From Lactifluus volemus (lineage: Eukaryota > Basidiomycota > Agaricomycetes > Russulales > Russulaceae), in contig WTXI01000068.1 in assembly GCA_022376515.1 (NCBI GenBank), positions 62,001 to 126,000 on the forward strand: a DNA stretch of 64,000 nucleotides, read 5' to 3'. The notes beneath the pieces are model-generated. The model did not search any database. It worked only from the letters and a program-made list of their open reading frames with translations, and was not told the DNA's origin. How positions within the stretch are numbered: position 1 is the first letter of the stretch; every line of letters begins with the position of its first letter. Shown piece after piece: positions 45,231 through 57,322 of this stretch. A program made the translations under genes and the position numbers.

Positions 45231-47594
45231 ATGTCCGAACAAGCTGAACACAGATCCGTCAACTGTTACAGGGAGATCGAGGAGAAGTATGAATTAGGAA
45301 GGTCACCTGTCGTTTCGTACCCCTCGCCAATCTCCCCCACGCGTGTGCTAGATCCCCAACTCAACCTGCTTCAAAGGAAGAAGGATCAAGACCCATTTCC
45401 GGAATTTTCTGATAGCTCTGGGCCTCTCTTCGACATGTATCGTGAGATGGCGGAGGAAGAAGATAAGAAAATGGCCGATCGTTGGACAAAGGATGCTGAT
45501 GGAATCATCATTTTCGTACGTCCTCATTTACTTTCATGACAGTGCCACTTCACACACTAAGCAAACTTGAAGACTGGTTTATTCTCTGCTGCCGTCGCGG
45601 CATTGCTCGCGTTGACCGTCCCGAACCTCATCCCGGCTTCGCAAGATACATCCGCATTCTATCTACAGAATATCTATATGCTCCAGACACTTTCAGACCC
45701 CAACATATCTCGTCCGTTTATCCCTTCCACTCCAGTTCAACCACCTCATTTCTCTCCGCCGACATACGCCATCTGGGTCAACTCACTCTGGTTCTTGAGT
45801 TTGGCTATCAGCCTTACCTGTGCCATGGTGGCGACATTGCTCCAACAATGGTCACGTCGGTACCTCAGAATCACGCAACCCGCACGGTATAGCCCACACG
45901 ACCGTGCCCGAATCCGTGCATTCTATGCAGATGGGGTCATTAAGATGCGCCTCTCTTGGGCCGTCGGAGTGCTCCCTACGTTGATACATCTTTCATTATT
46001 CCTCTTCCTTTCCGGCCTTCTCATCTATCTCTTCAATATCAATTATACCGTCTTCCTCGCCGTCGTTTGGTGGGTTGGCGTTTCCATCGCGGTATATTTA
46101 GCCATCACGTTTATGCCGACTTTCCGGCTCTACAGCCCATACTATACACCGCTTACCTCGATTCTCGGGCTGTTATGGCACTCGGAGAAGATGGCTAAGC
46201 AAACGGTTCGGAGCGTCACCGTGTCACCGAAGATCGACGGCCATATTTTGAAGTTGATTTTCGACACCGTAGTCGAAGATCACGAGCTGGCGCAATTCTT
46301 TGAGAGAATCCCCGGTTTCTGTAGCTCACCATTGGTCAGAGACTCCCTCCGTAGCCTTGGCAGTCTAGGCGAGGGGAAGCTATCGTCAGCTTTGACGGAA
46401 TTCCTGGAACGCACTTGGTCATCGAATTTTGTCTCCGACTCCGACAAATTGCAGCGGCTCGTTGTCTGCGTGAAGGTTGTTGATGCTGGATGCCTTTCGG
46501 ATGCAGTGTTATCCATCCTTAAGGACATATTCCCTTGGGATAGGCATAGATCGCTCCGGTCCGTTGAACTGGGGCAACTCCTGCGAAGACCAAGCAGTAC
46601 CACCCAGCAGGAGATTGGTTTATGTGCACAAAGCATTATTGCTGGCATCATTTCAAACGTGCAGAGGGGCAACGACCGTTGGATAGCGCTCGCTGCGGAT
46701 CAACTAGGTAAATCGGAACGTGTCATCCGAGGCTACCTCGAACATGGCGATGATAGCGTGCTACTTGCCAACTTGATCTACATCACCCGCCAGATCCTTC
46801 ACTCCTTGGGAGATAATCGGGATATGGCTGATGTTTCATCATACGTCTTGCCAACACTTTCTAATTTTGACATACGAAATACCCTTCCTGGGTTGCAGCA
46901 CGACTTCCTTACCTTACGGGAGGAACTCGCTCATGAAAGCCACGTTCCTGCGGAGATTTTTGAAGTCGTTCATAATCTTTACAATGAATTAATTCAAAAC
47001 ACCGATGATACCCCGATGGCATCACCTAATTCCGATCGTCGTCCGTCGGATTCAAGTTACCCTAACGCGTCGGCCTACGAGAACGTTCACACAACCATCA
47101 CACCCCGCCTTCCTGCCACCCTTGATCGTGGTTATCCTACTACCCTCCAGTCGCCCTTCCGGGCTCCAAGTCATACTAGTAGAACAGCAGAGCCTACCCA
47201 CGAGTCGTCACACGAAGGTGCTGCTGATGCGACGCACCCTATTCCCCAAGTCGCTGAGCCGCCCTACGCCGCTTCCGGACTTCCCGAAAGCCAGAGCCCT
47301 CTTTGCTGGTCTTTCAGTGGACGTAGCCGCCGCTATCGTCACCCAAGTCGGACGCTTCGTATCGACCCGCCCAGAGATTCTGGCATTGTCCGATCCTTGT
47401 ATCTTCCCGGTGGACCAGAATCCCCACGCTCTGCCTCAACCACTGCCCCTGCATCCCCTACTCCATACGTAGCCTCCGACTCGCCGCGTCCCCGCTCCAC
47501 CCGTTATTCGTCATCACTGGCCCCCGATGTAGTCCCAAACACTCTGCAACCGGGAAATAGGAGTCCATTGGCGGACATCGGCCCAAGCCAGTGA
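45231..47594 (+). CDS. DUF6535-type membrane protein, long form
   Basis: Two exons, 45231-45515 and 45573-47594, give 768 aa. The first begins MSEQAEHRSVN and runs without a break to EFSDSSGPLFDMYREM and RWTKDADGIIIF. The intron found between these parts in related genes is not needed here: a possible GT...AG stretch at 45302-45351 would break the frame. Helix 1 is LFSAAVAALLALTV. Helix 2 starts [16 protein letters not shown] and is followed by [14 protein letters not shown]. Helices 3-4 and the helical domain (EDHELAQFFERIPGF, GLCAQSIIAGIISNV, DDSVLLANLIYITRQ) are complete. The tail of about 190 aa is Ser/Pro/Arg-rich and ends LADIGPSQ. Confidence 0.9.
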
Positions 47595-48891
47595 CGTTTA
47601 CGGAGATCTTGATGAAATGGTGATGTATGCTCGCTCGGTGGGGTGTAGGATTTCCGTGAGGATTGTCCCAAAGGCTTTGACTCGTCTCCACGAGGCCTTA
47701 ACGGTTGAAGTAGCAGTCGCGACTTGTTGTTTTGTCAACATCCAATGCGATTTCTTTCTATCTTTCAGTAAATGTAGGACTTGTTATGACGCTGCGCTCG
47801 ACGGAGGTGATGTTCAAAAAGGGTTGGGTATAAGCGCCTTTAATGTCCTACAGCTTTTTTTCCGGATTGAGTACTGAGCGGCATTTAATAAAAGACGGTT
47901 AATCTGCTCATACACGGAGGAGAGCCGTAACCTACTTCAGAGGCACGTTGGAAAGGTATGTCCTGCTGCCGCGGTCGTGGTTCCGAATCGAACGGCAACC
48001 CCTGTCATCATCCGTCTGTCTTTGGCTTTTACGAGTGTCACCCTTCCTGGGACCTGTCTCTCCTACCCTGTTCCAACGTAGTAGGCAGAGTGGCGTGTCG
48101 CTCCTGCAGACGAAAGTGTCAGCAAGCGTTAAGATCCGGCTCGGCGGCCCGCCTCCTGCAAGGTCAGGTGACTGCCCTCGGCGCTCCGAGTCGCGCTTTT
48201 CCGCCTACCTTTGTGCTCCTGTAGTGATCCTACTAGTAGATCACCAATGCCACTGAATTTGTGCCGTTTTGTGACCTCAGAAATGCTCTTGGGGGGCAGC
48301 GCAGGGCCGCACTACGACTTCGTGCCTTCTTTTGTTCAACTACCGTGACCTCTTTATATCCTGCCGTAAGTAGTTCAGGGTTCGATGTAGGGACCTGTGC
48401 AACAGAAGGGCAGTGAAGCGTCGTCACTTTTGTTCTTCACTCTCCACTCCGTGCGCCACTGGGTGGCAGTGGGTGTGCGTCCTAGTACAGTAGTACGAAA
48501 CACCTAAGAATTAGAACTCCACACACTGGCAGGCGTGGAGCATTCAGAGGGTTATTGTAGAAAAATGAACCCACGAAGTTCGTGGACTTACTTTAACCAC
48601 GGGGGTTTTGACCAGGTGTAAACTGAAACTTATATCATCTCGCTACTATCCCGGTCTTGTCCTCGCTGCCTTACTTCTTTATTTTCTACGTAATGAGCTC
48701 CAACCGTTGGGATACAGACGGAGCAGGAGGCTGGAGGTGGGCCACGGGTCCTTTGGACGCGTGGGAGTTCGGTACCTCTCTGGGCGGATTCATCGCCATC
48801 TCTGAGTCCAACAGTTGCTTTACTAGGACTGTACTGTATCAGTTACAATCCGACCTCTTCTTTTGCTCTATCCTCGTCTCATAACCATTCC
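47595..48891. other. Intergenic region
   Basis: No supported gene. Frames at 47948-48256 and 48608-48884 lack recognisable features. The last part is the 5' flank of the gene at 48892. Confidence 0.4.
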
Positions 48892-51754
48892 ATGTCACAA
48901 TCTCACCACAGCTCGGTAGACTTAGGGGAATTATCTGGCGAGAGAATCAGCGGAGGTGTGTTACAATCCAGCCATACGTGTCCTCGTTAACCACGGGCTC
49001 AATTTCGCTCACAAAAACAGATCATGCCAGTGATGGCCTCCGTTCCCCGCCAGAACGAGATCCGACATTTAAAGGAGAATCAAACCTAGGCGATAGCTCA
49101 GGGACTCTCTTCACAATGTATGTCAAGAGGTCAGAAGAAGAAGACAACAGGTTGGCGGGTCGCTGGGAGAGTGATGCCACGGGCATCCTTATTTTTGTGC
49201 GTCCTAACCTCGGAATTTTTGTCACTGCATACCAACTCGGAAACTATAGGCTGGTTTATTCTCTGCTGCTGTAGCTGCGTTGATTTCGGTGTCGATCCAG
49301 GACCTCAAGCCCAATCCCCAGGATACATCTAATTTCTATCTCGCGAACATCTATACACATCTTTCAGGCTCCAGTGCATCCCCTGAATCCATCCCTTCTT
49401 CCAATCTGGCTGAACCACCCCCCTTTTCTCCACCTGGATACGCCATCTGGGTCAACTCACTGTTTTTACTAAGCTTGTCTATCAGTCTGACATGTGCTCT
49501 ACTGGCCACATTGTTACAGCAATGGGTGCGTCGATATATCAGAGTCACTCAACCGCCGCGATGCAACCCACAAAAGCGAGCACGGATCCGTGCCTTCTTT
49601 GCTAATGGCATCGATAAGTTTCACCTTCCCTGGGTGGTCGAAGCGTTGCCCACGCTGTTGCATCTTTCCCTTTTTCTATTCTTCTCCGGCCTTCTCGTAT
49701 ACTTCTTCAATATCAACCGCACGGTCTTCAGTGTCGTGGTTTGGTGGGTCGGGCTTTCCGGAAGTATATATGCATGCATCACTTTCTTGCCAACTTTCCA
49801 ATACGACAGCCCTTACTATGCACCACCCTCTCAATCAGTCTGGTCCCTTTATAGTGGCATACTATATGTAGTCTTCAAGACTATCCGGTTGCCCGAGCGT
49901 TGTCTTGTTTCCCTATTTGGTATATCAGGATACCTTCGCATTTGTAAATTCGGAACTACGTACCACAACAGGCTTGTGTGGGGTATCGAGAAGACAGCGC
50001 AAGAAACTGCTTCGAACCTGTCGGGGGAGATCGACGGCCATATCCTGAAGTGGACAATTGACACCCTAAACGAAGATCACGAACTGGAACAATTCTTCGA
50101 GGGCAGCCTACGTTTCGTTAGCTCGAACTCGTCCCGCGAGCTGGTGCACAGTATCTGTAAGCTTGATCGCCTATCGTTGGAAGGCGTTGTTTCTGGGTTC
50201 TTGAATCGTACATGGTCATCTAGTTTGGTCTCTGAGGCGGTCAAATATAGGCGGCTTGCGAATTGCTTGAAGTTCGCCGACACGGGATTTCTTACCTATG
50301 CCCTCACAGGGATCATCAAGAGTGCCTTCGGGGAACACATGAACGGAATTTTGCAGTCCGTTGAAATGGGGAACTTTTTGAGAGGCCAGAGCTTTGGATA
50401 TGACGGCCCGGGATGGATTTTGTCTTCGTGTGTACAAGGAATACTCGCCGGCATCATTGCAGGTGTTTCTGAACACGATGAAAATTGGGTCGCACTTGCT
50501 ATGTATCAATTAGGCTTATCGGAAGCCATGATTTGCCAGTACATGGCACACGGTGATAGCATTTTGCTTGCCAACTTGATCCACATAATTCGCCATTTCC
50601 TTCACGAATCCTATTTCATGGGTGTTCGACTTGCAGCTGAGACTGCACTGCTGGACATCATTCCAGCAATTTCAGGATTTGACATTCACAATACGCTTCC
50701 TGAATTGCAGAACGACTTCTGTGCCTTGTGGAACGAAATCATCTTAAAAGTAAGGAACCTTGAACTTTGGCATGCCCCCATTTTCCTCCAGAATATTCGT
50801 TCGTTTTACATTGCGTTGCATCCAAGAACCGACGCTGCCCCGGCTGGGTTCTACGGCTTCAATGATTCTCAAGATGTTGTTCTGTACCGTCTAACATCGT
50901 ACCCTTTGTGCAACATCCCAGGTCATCGCTTGGATTCAACAACCCACACGCACGAGGTAGTCGTCGGTGCAGCAGGACAGACTAGCAGCCATCCCACCTG
51001 GTCCGCTCCCAACTCGAGTTCATCTATGGTCCCGCCCCCAAATGCCGGTCTAGCGCTGATCAGTCCTCCCACCATGTCTGACATGTCATGGATGGCCGGG
51101 TCGAACCCAGATTCTACCGACCAACACGCCGAAATTGAGTCGTCACTTGATATGCCCGACGAGCCGCAATGCTCTACGTCATCCCAACCTGTTCCGGAGT
51201 GCTTCGAAAGTAGCAGCCATTCTCCTCCTACGTTAATAGGTTCGGGTATTGCCGACACTACACAGCCCATCGTTGATGCCTCCGCGATCTTACCTACGAC
51301 CAACCCCGGTTCTTCCTCTACTTCCAACGATGGTGTGGTTCCTCAACGCGAGGGAACAGTCATTGGTCCTTCAAATTCTTCCCTTGTACTATCTGGCCGC
51401 ATTGTATCATCGCCTGCCCCCGTACTGGCCCCAGGTCCTGGTATCAGGGATTCACAATCACCCTTAGACCCCTATATCCCTCATGAGCCGACGACTATAT
51501 CTTCAGCGCCACCAACTGTTCATTCACCTGCCACTCTTCGGGTAACCTCGGTCTCAAACCCTAACCATACCGTGACGACGAGCATGGCAACTCCAAGTGT
51601 ACACGACGATACCGAGGACATGAACGTTCGTATTCAGGTAGAACTCCCCTGTGACTCGGACCTACGCCAATTAAAGACGTCACCCTCTGATCTTATCCCA
51701 ATGGCTTTGCAACCTCAGCCTGAAGGTGAAGACTCGTCGGGAATACCTGTCTAA
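48892..51754 (+). CDS. DUF6535-type membrane protein, longest form
   Basis: Exons 48892-48955, 49021-49196 and 49250-51754 give 914 aa with consistent phases. It starts MSQSHHSSVDLGE. Exon 2 has LGDSSGTLFTMYVKR and RWESDATGILIF, slightly diverged from the usual M.E and W.KDA forms. Helix 1 is LFSAAVAALISVSI, and helix 2 begins [16 protein letters not shown] followed by LLQQWVRRYIRVTQ. Helices 3-4 follow DKFHLPWVVEALPTLLHLSL. A longer linker precedes the helical domain (EDHELEQFFEGSLRF, then DSILLANLIHIIR and NTLPELQNDF). The SYPLCNIPGH segment and a long Ser/Thr/Pro-rich tail of about 350 aa complete it. Confidence 0.9.
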
Positions 51755-53653
51755 TTGTCGCATGATCAAAACCCTACCTTGTTTGCGCGTTACGAGGTTT
51801 CAAGTTGTTCGTTAATGTGAGCCCTCGATATATTTCGCTTTCAATCTGTCTCGAGGTTGAGCACCGTCGTAGATCGTTCTTATCTTGTTTAGCGACTCGG
51901 AGAGATGACAAGCATCGAGAGTCATCGCCAGCCTACCGTGACCGTACAGTCTCATTTGATGTAACAATCTAACAGTGGTATTATTATGGTTGGACTTGAA
52001 GCGGTTTCCTAGCACATAAAGTCTGACGCGATTTCCTGGAATGTTTGATTGTGGTACTATATTAGCGTCGTTTTCTGTCCTCGCTTCCTTAGCTTCGTCC
52101 CCCCATGTTATCGGTCTTACATTGGGTTCCGTTGTAGTTCGCGATTTTACTAGGTGTGAATGAGCTGTTTCAGCCAGCCATCAATACGCGGGCCGGGCCG
52201 AAGCGACATAGTACACGTAAGCTGTATGTATTTTGTGTTTGTATTTGGTTGTGCCTCCCCATGCCAGCTAATACTGTATATCCGTTCAGTTTAACGCTAC
52301 CTTACCCACGCTCCTCCCTCTGTTCCGATCCTGTACCGGTACCGCGTCTTTGTCATAGCTACACGTTGCGGGATAGTACTAATGCAGACTTAGAAAAAAA
52401 ATTTGGTTGTCCCAGTGTGTTCCTGAATTGTGAAACGGCCCATGAACTGTCACGGTGGAAAGATACGCCGTGTCGCCTGGCCGTTTCTCCCATCTGCGTC
52501 TGGAAGATGACAAGACGTGGCTAGTGTACATGGTAGTGATGTCGACTCGGGTATACTTTCTAATCAGCACTAATGAAAGGACGAGAACAAGGGGGATTCG
52601 AGATCTCCCAGTGTGTCCCTTCCTTAACAGCTGGTACCTCACTTTGTTAACCAGGGTACATACCTAGATTGCGGCAGGTGAAAGCGAGTTAGGGATGAAA
52701 AAATTTGACCAAAGGTGTTACGGTTCCCGTGCGATACGATACAGATAAGGGACGTGCCTTTAAAGAATCCATCAGCGCAGCTTGCATAACCTTTGGGGCT
52801 AAGGATCTGCGCTCCAAACTTGCGGATTTCCCAAATGTGGCGTCGATGATGGACAGGGTAAATCTTTAAGCGTACCATGGAAACTGACCATACCACCCTG
52901 TCAGAAATGAAAGCAAGGATCCATCATCCATGCGTGACTAGATTTCGCCGCCTTTGCCTCTGAACGAGCTTTGCCTTGCTCGCTTACAATGACACCTGGG
53001 TGCCATCGTCATTTCAGGATCTCTCGATCGGTCGTGCAATTTCGACAAAAACGTCGGCATTTGATTTATCAGTACGTGGCATAGCAGAGTCGCACCAGCA
53101 GCGACTTCCGGAGCGGACTATCCGGCGTCAGCTGGGTTGACGCGGCGATTGGCAACTTAGGCTGAATTTGACTGTGACGTTCGCTTCAGGGTCCATCCAT
53201 GTTTGGGTCGCTTTTCTCCCAGCGGCTTGACGACTTTGAACCCCCATCGAACCCGTTACTTCCGCGCTCTTCGGACTTGCTTTCTCTCTGGAATTATCCA
53301 TCCCGTCCCAACAGCCTCATTTGGACACATATCAAACTGAAGTATTCCCGGCGAGCTTCTGTGACATGCAACATCGTTTTCAAACGGCAATGTCGCTGGC
53401 AGCTGCCATGCAGCTGTGAAACAGATTGGACAAACAAATCTCCCCCATCATGATTGTATCCATGTTTAGAGCATCTGCCCATCCTTTTTATGGTCCTCAT
53501 ACACAGTAATTCAATTCTTAACTGAGTTCAAGTTCGTTTCCTGGCCCCGTAGTATGCCATTCATCGCAGCATCCTCGTGAAATAGTACAAAAATAACTTT
53601 GGAGGTAGCCCGATATCCAAACATACCCCCACTCTCCCCTTGGTCTCCCAGCT
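51755..53653. other. Intergenic region
   Basis: About 1.9 kb without a supported gene on either strand. The last 60 bp (CGATATCCAAACAT... to the ATG at 53654) resemble the upstream sequence of the DUF6534-type gene at 21340. Confidence 0.45.
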
Positions 53654-55109
53654 ATGGCAATAGTACAAGATGGCCGCCCTGTCAATCTTCCCTTGGCGTT
53701 AGGCAAGTTGCCTTCGTATTCTTCCTTCTGTTGCTTACGCGATAGCACCGCAGGTCCGATACTACTAGCAGCCCTTCGTAGGCATTGTGTATGACCCCTC
53801 AAAGATGTATATACTGAATCGCTTCTCAGTCAATGCCTATTTTTTCGGGGTCGTAAGCCAACAATTTTATATATATTGGACTAGTGGTGAGTTTGGTTGA
53901 CTGTAGAGGGTGAGTGTGTCGATTGTTTCTCACATAGTATCAGATTTCAACGACTCAAAACGTGTCAAGTAAGGACCACTTTGTAATGCTTCAATCAACT
54001 CATCGTTGCCACAGGAGCTTCGTCATTACCCAATTTGTTATCGTCATTATCGAAACCATCACGTATACCTTCTGATTCCACTTTCGAGTCTCCCAATCCG
54101 ACTGATGCAAATGCTAGGCTTTGGGTGATAACTTGGGATATTTTGTAAGGCTCCTATTACTCTCAAATAAGCATGGTCTATCGAGCCTTCTATAGCATTG
54201 CCAATTACGGGAAACCATCGGCTCCCCAGGGTCTGTACTACAGTACAACCATGTGTGGAGGTGCTCATACCGATTTAAGCATGTGCATGGGGATCTTTTG
54301 TCCAATCAGGGTGTCAAAGCGCTCTCCTCCTGTCCGCCAATATGTTCCTCGCGATCCGGTTAGTTGGCATGTGACCCTGTGTTCATCGCTCGCTGGTTAA
54401 TTGCATCCCTTTGCAGCATTCACAGCTTGACAAAGAGCCGTCTTCAGGTTGGACTAGTCATAATGTTTTCCGCTTCTTCCTTCATAGTTGGCATAGCCAA
54501 CATAGTGACAACTTGGGATGCAGCTCTGGCGTCGTAGGAGTCTTGTTGTGATGCCACCATTAGTTCGTACTGATATGCCAAAGGTCCTTCGATGCAACTT
54601 CTTCGCTTTCTCCCACTGCAGCTTTCACAGCTATTGCCCGTCACGTACTGCAAGTCATTACTGAGTGCCTCATTACAAGTACGTTCAAGCTGTTTCCCTA
54701 CTCATCATGGGTGAAACAAGTCGACTTTCATGTAGCCTTCCTTGCCCGGGCTCTCCTAAAGTCTCGTAGTGGGATCCAGAAGTCGGACAGTGTCGTAAAT
54801 TATCTGATCCGTCGAGTCATCCAAATTGGATTTCTTGCCACCCTTTGGACAATTGCAGGATTGGTGACGTGGTTTTTATTGCCTAAAACTTCGGCATATA
54901 CGCTCTTCGCTGCGACAGTGGGCCCAATGTATACGCAGGTAAGCAATTATTTCTTCCAGATATCATCCAATTTATATTTCAATGACACATAGGTAATATA
55001 TGACACGCTCCTATCGCGCGTGCAACTCCGCAACCGCATGGCTGAAACTAGCAGCATTGTGGTCAGATTTTCAGTGGTATGGTGCTTGTACTTGTCTCAC
55101 TTGGATTAG
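53654..55109 (+). pseudogene. DUF6534-type membrane protein, interrupted copy B
   Basis: The same exon series as at 21340-22943 can be followed: MAIVQDGRPVNLPLALG start, TAGPILLAAL, NAYFFGVVSQQFYIYW, DFNDSKRVK, FVITQFVIVIIETI, ITWDIFIANYG, LLLSANMFLAIR, GLVIMFSASSFIVGIANIV, a C-terminal domain (SRSGIQKSDSVVNYLIRRVIQ) and LLSRVQLRNRMAE, ending at TAG 55109. A TAA replaces the CAA of the other copy just before ACAWGSF (near 54273). The frame shift between the NYG and ANMFLAIR exons is shared with copy A. The C-terminal end is shorter. It is probably a pseudogene. Confidence 0.68.
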
Positions 55110-55786
55110 ACACCGTCTGAGTGAAACTCTCAGGGAAAATCTGATATGAATGGAGCACAGCGGGCATCACCACGGACCAGGAGAACAAAGGACGCTGGTC
55201 CTTTTACGGTTGCGCCACAACACAGCTTAGAAACAGCCGATGCGCCAACTTTGGGAGGATCTGATGCGATCGATGACTCGGAAGTCGAATGTACACCTGT
55301 TGGGCTACCGGATGCTCGCTATGAGCTCTCGTATCCATCAGTATAGAGATAGAGATCTCTGTCTATCCACGAAGTCTCCATGGGCTAATGACTAATTTCC
55401 ATCATAGGCCGTTACGTGGGTCATCTGGGACAGAATGGTGGTGTTGTCTGCTCGGTTATATTTATCTACTAGTATGTTCGTATAATGCATTCCTTTTCCC
55501 CCATGAAGCACGCTTTAAGGCGTTAGTAATAATAACAGCTGCTGTCAGATCTTCTTTTGTTCACTAACATACTGAGGCGGTGTCTCCAGGGTTCACATGA
55601 AGCAGTTACAGGCACTGGCAAAGACTGTCCAGCACTACACCAACACCTAGAACAATTACGTGACCTGAGTGACCGCTTCTTGCCTCGGCCCCCTAGGGGT
55701 TCCTAAATAAGCGGCGCGCTTATTACAATATGGGATCGGTTGTCAAAAATTTAGCTAGTTGACTAGCGGCGCTGAGGCCTTCCCTC
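55110..55786. other. Intergenic region
   Basis: Nothing recognisable. It is the 3' flank of the DUF6534-type relic and a spacer before the inverted-repeat element. Confidence 0.4.
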
Positions 55787-55788
55787 TA

Positions 55789-56399
55789 CTATGGTGTCTG
55801 GTCCACTCGGCGCAGACTCACTCGGCGGTCACGATTTTGTCACAGCTTACCTTAACAGACGTTTCGATCTCCGCTTAGTTGTATGGGGGGGCTAAGTGAG
55901 GAGTGCACGCGTGATTGCCATCGAAAAGTTATCTTTGGATGACATAGTAATGTTTTCAAGGCTGAAAGAATGTGAGTTGTCAGTTAAGGAGGGAATTGGT
56001 ATTGAAGTTCTGAGTCTGTGGGAGGTGCAGTGGCTTTGCAGCTGCTCGGGTAGTCCTTTCCGACTCTTGGCATGTCGTCCGACGCCTGTACTCGCCCCAC
56101 GTTGTGCAATTTCATAACTGTCAGTGTATTCAACTTCCGACCCGGCATTGAAATGGCAGGTGACAGATTTGCGTGATGGAACCATATTTGGGATGCTCAT
56201 CACTGATGACATTCTACCACCACTGTTATTCCATATCTTGCTATCTTTCAGGTTGTAATAAAATTTTATGAATAAGGTGCTATTGTAGTTCCAAGGATCA
56301 TTCATTATTAGCTCTGGTTTGAGGTACAGAGCCTTATCAGTTGTTATTGCCGACTGTACCGGAAACTCAGCCACCCGCCGAGTGGACCAGACACCATAG
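55789..56399. mobile_element. 611 bp terminal-inverted-repeat element with TA flanks
   Basis: The ends 55789-55812 and 56376-56399 are perfect 24-nt inverted repeats, beginning CTATGGTGTCTGG on each strand. TA lies immediately outside both ends (55787-55788 and 56400-56401), as for Tc1/mariner-type insertions. Inside, the minus strand has a 160-aa open frame (55892-56374, beginning MAEFPVQSAITTDKALYL) covering most of the element. It shows no transposase motif that I recognise and is too short for one, so the element is probably a non-autonomous (MITE-like) copy. Confidence 0.75.
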
Positions 56400-56401
56400 T
56401 A

Positions 56402-57322
56402 TCATTCAATAAGCTGTCCATTCGAGGCTATATCAGGTATCAGGGCTACTAGTAACGCGTCCTCGTCAGCGAGATCAAATGCCATCTTGCAAGTCTACAC
56501 AGTACCAATCCCTCACAAAGCAATGTCTCTATATCCTTGTGCGGGGTCATCGTTGCTTTCGCAATGCCTCATGGCTTTTTTGTGGGGGAAACCTAGCCAT
56601 GGCACACACCGGTGTGAACCAGGAGGCCCCCTTTATTTACACGGCAGTCGCAACTGAGGTATCAACGTAACACGTTTGACTTTGGGCCTGGGGGGGTACA
56701 GGAGTGGCCCGAATGGGGATGGATAGGCCGGTCCACGTGATGCTGTGTATGTCATGCTCCACGCAATGTGTGTGCCCGGGCCGATTTGCGGTATCAAAGG
56801 TCTAAAAGGCCCGTGGCTTAAAGCCGATGACCAGCTTGCGAGCGTGCGGTCCTGCACCCAGTCAGGAGACCCACGAACCCCAGCCGAACTCTAAAGCGGC
56901 AGTTCACATTTCCCCCGAGTCCTAACACCTAAAAAGGTAGCCGGATGCCGATCCGGAGAGCCCATTACCAGCATCGGGCTTCCTGAAATTAATTTTATGT
57001 AAACCCTATTTGCCAAGCGGGCCAAAAAGCGGGCAGACGATGAAACAATTCATACAGTAAAGGTGCTGTGAAGTGTAACTCCAAGTCCTCGGAGCAGTTA
57101 CGTTTTTTTCCGCAGTAATCTCAAGAAAATATCGTCACAATCGGACGCAGAATCTAACGAGGTGGCGGCACTGCGGCCGGTCTGAGACCCAGGGCCGGGG
57201 GCCGGTTTTCCCATTCACTCCTTCGTCACAGATAAAAGTGGCCCATTTCTAATCATGATGGGCCGTAGAGACTCCGAACTTTCAAGTTCTGCCTATCTCT
57301 CTCTCTCTCTCCTTATCGTAGT
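56402..57322. other. Intergenic region and P450 promoter side
   Basis: No gene is supported. GATAAAAG near 57232 and a (TC)n tract at about 57294-57312 directly precede the ATG at 57323. They are plausible core promoter and leader elements of the P450 gene. Confidence 0.4.

Noticed and set aside
45302..45351. Possible intron in the first exon of the gene at 45231
   Set aside because: Its length is not a multiple of three and removal breaks the otherwise continuous frame into DSSGPLF.
48350..48400. GGTTCGA-type string suggesting a tRNA T-arm
   Set aside because: No cloverleaf with matching acceptor, D and anticodon arms can be drawn around it. I found no tRNA or rRNA gene in the window.
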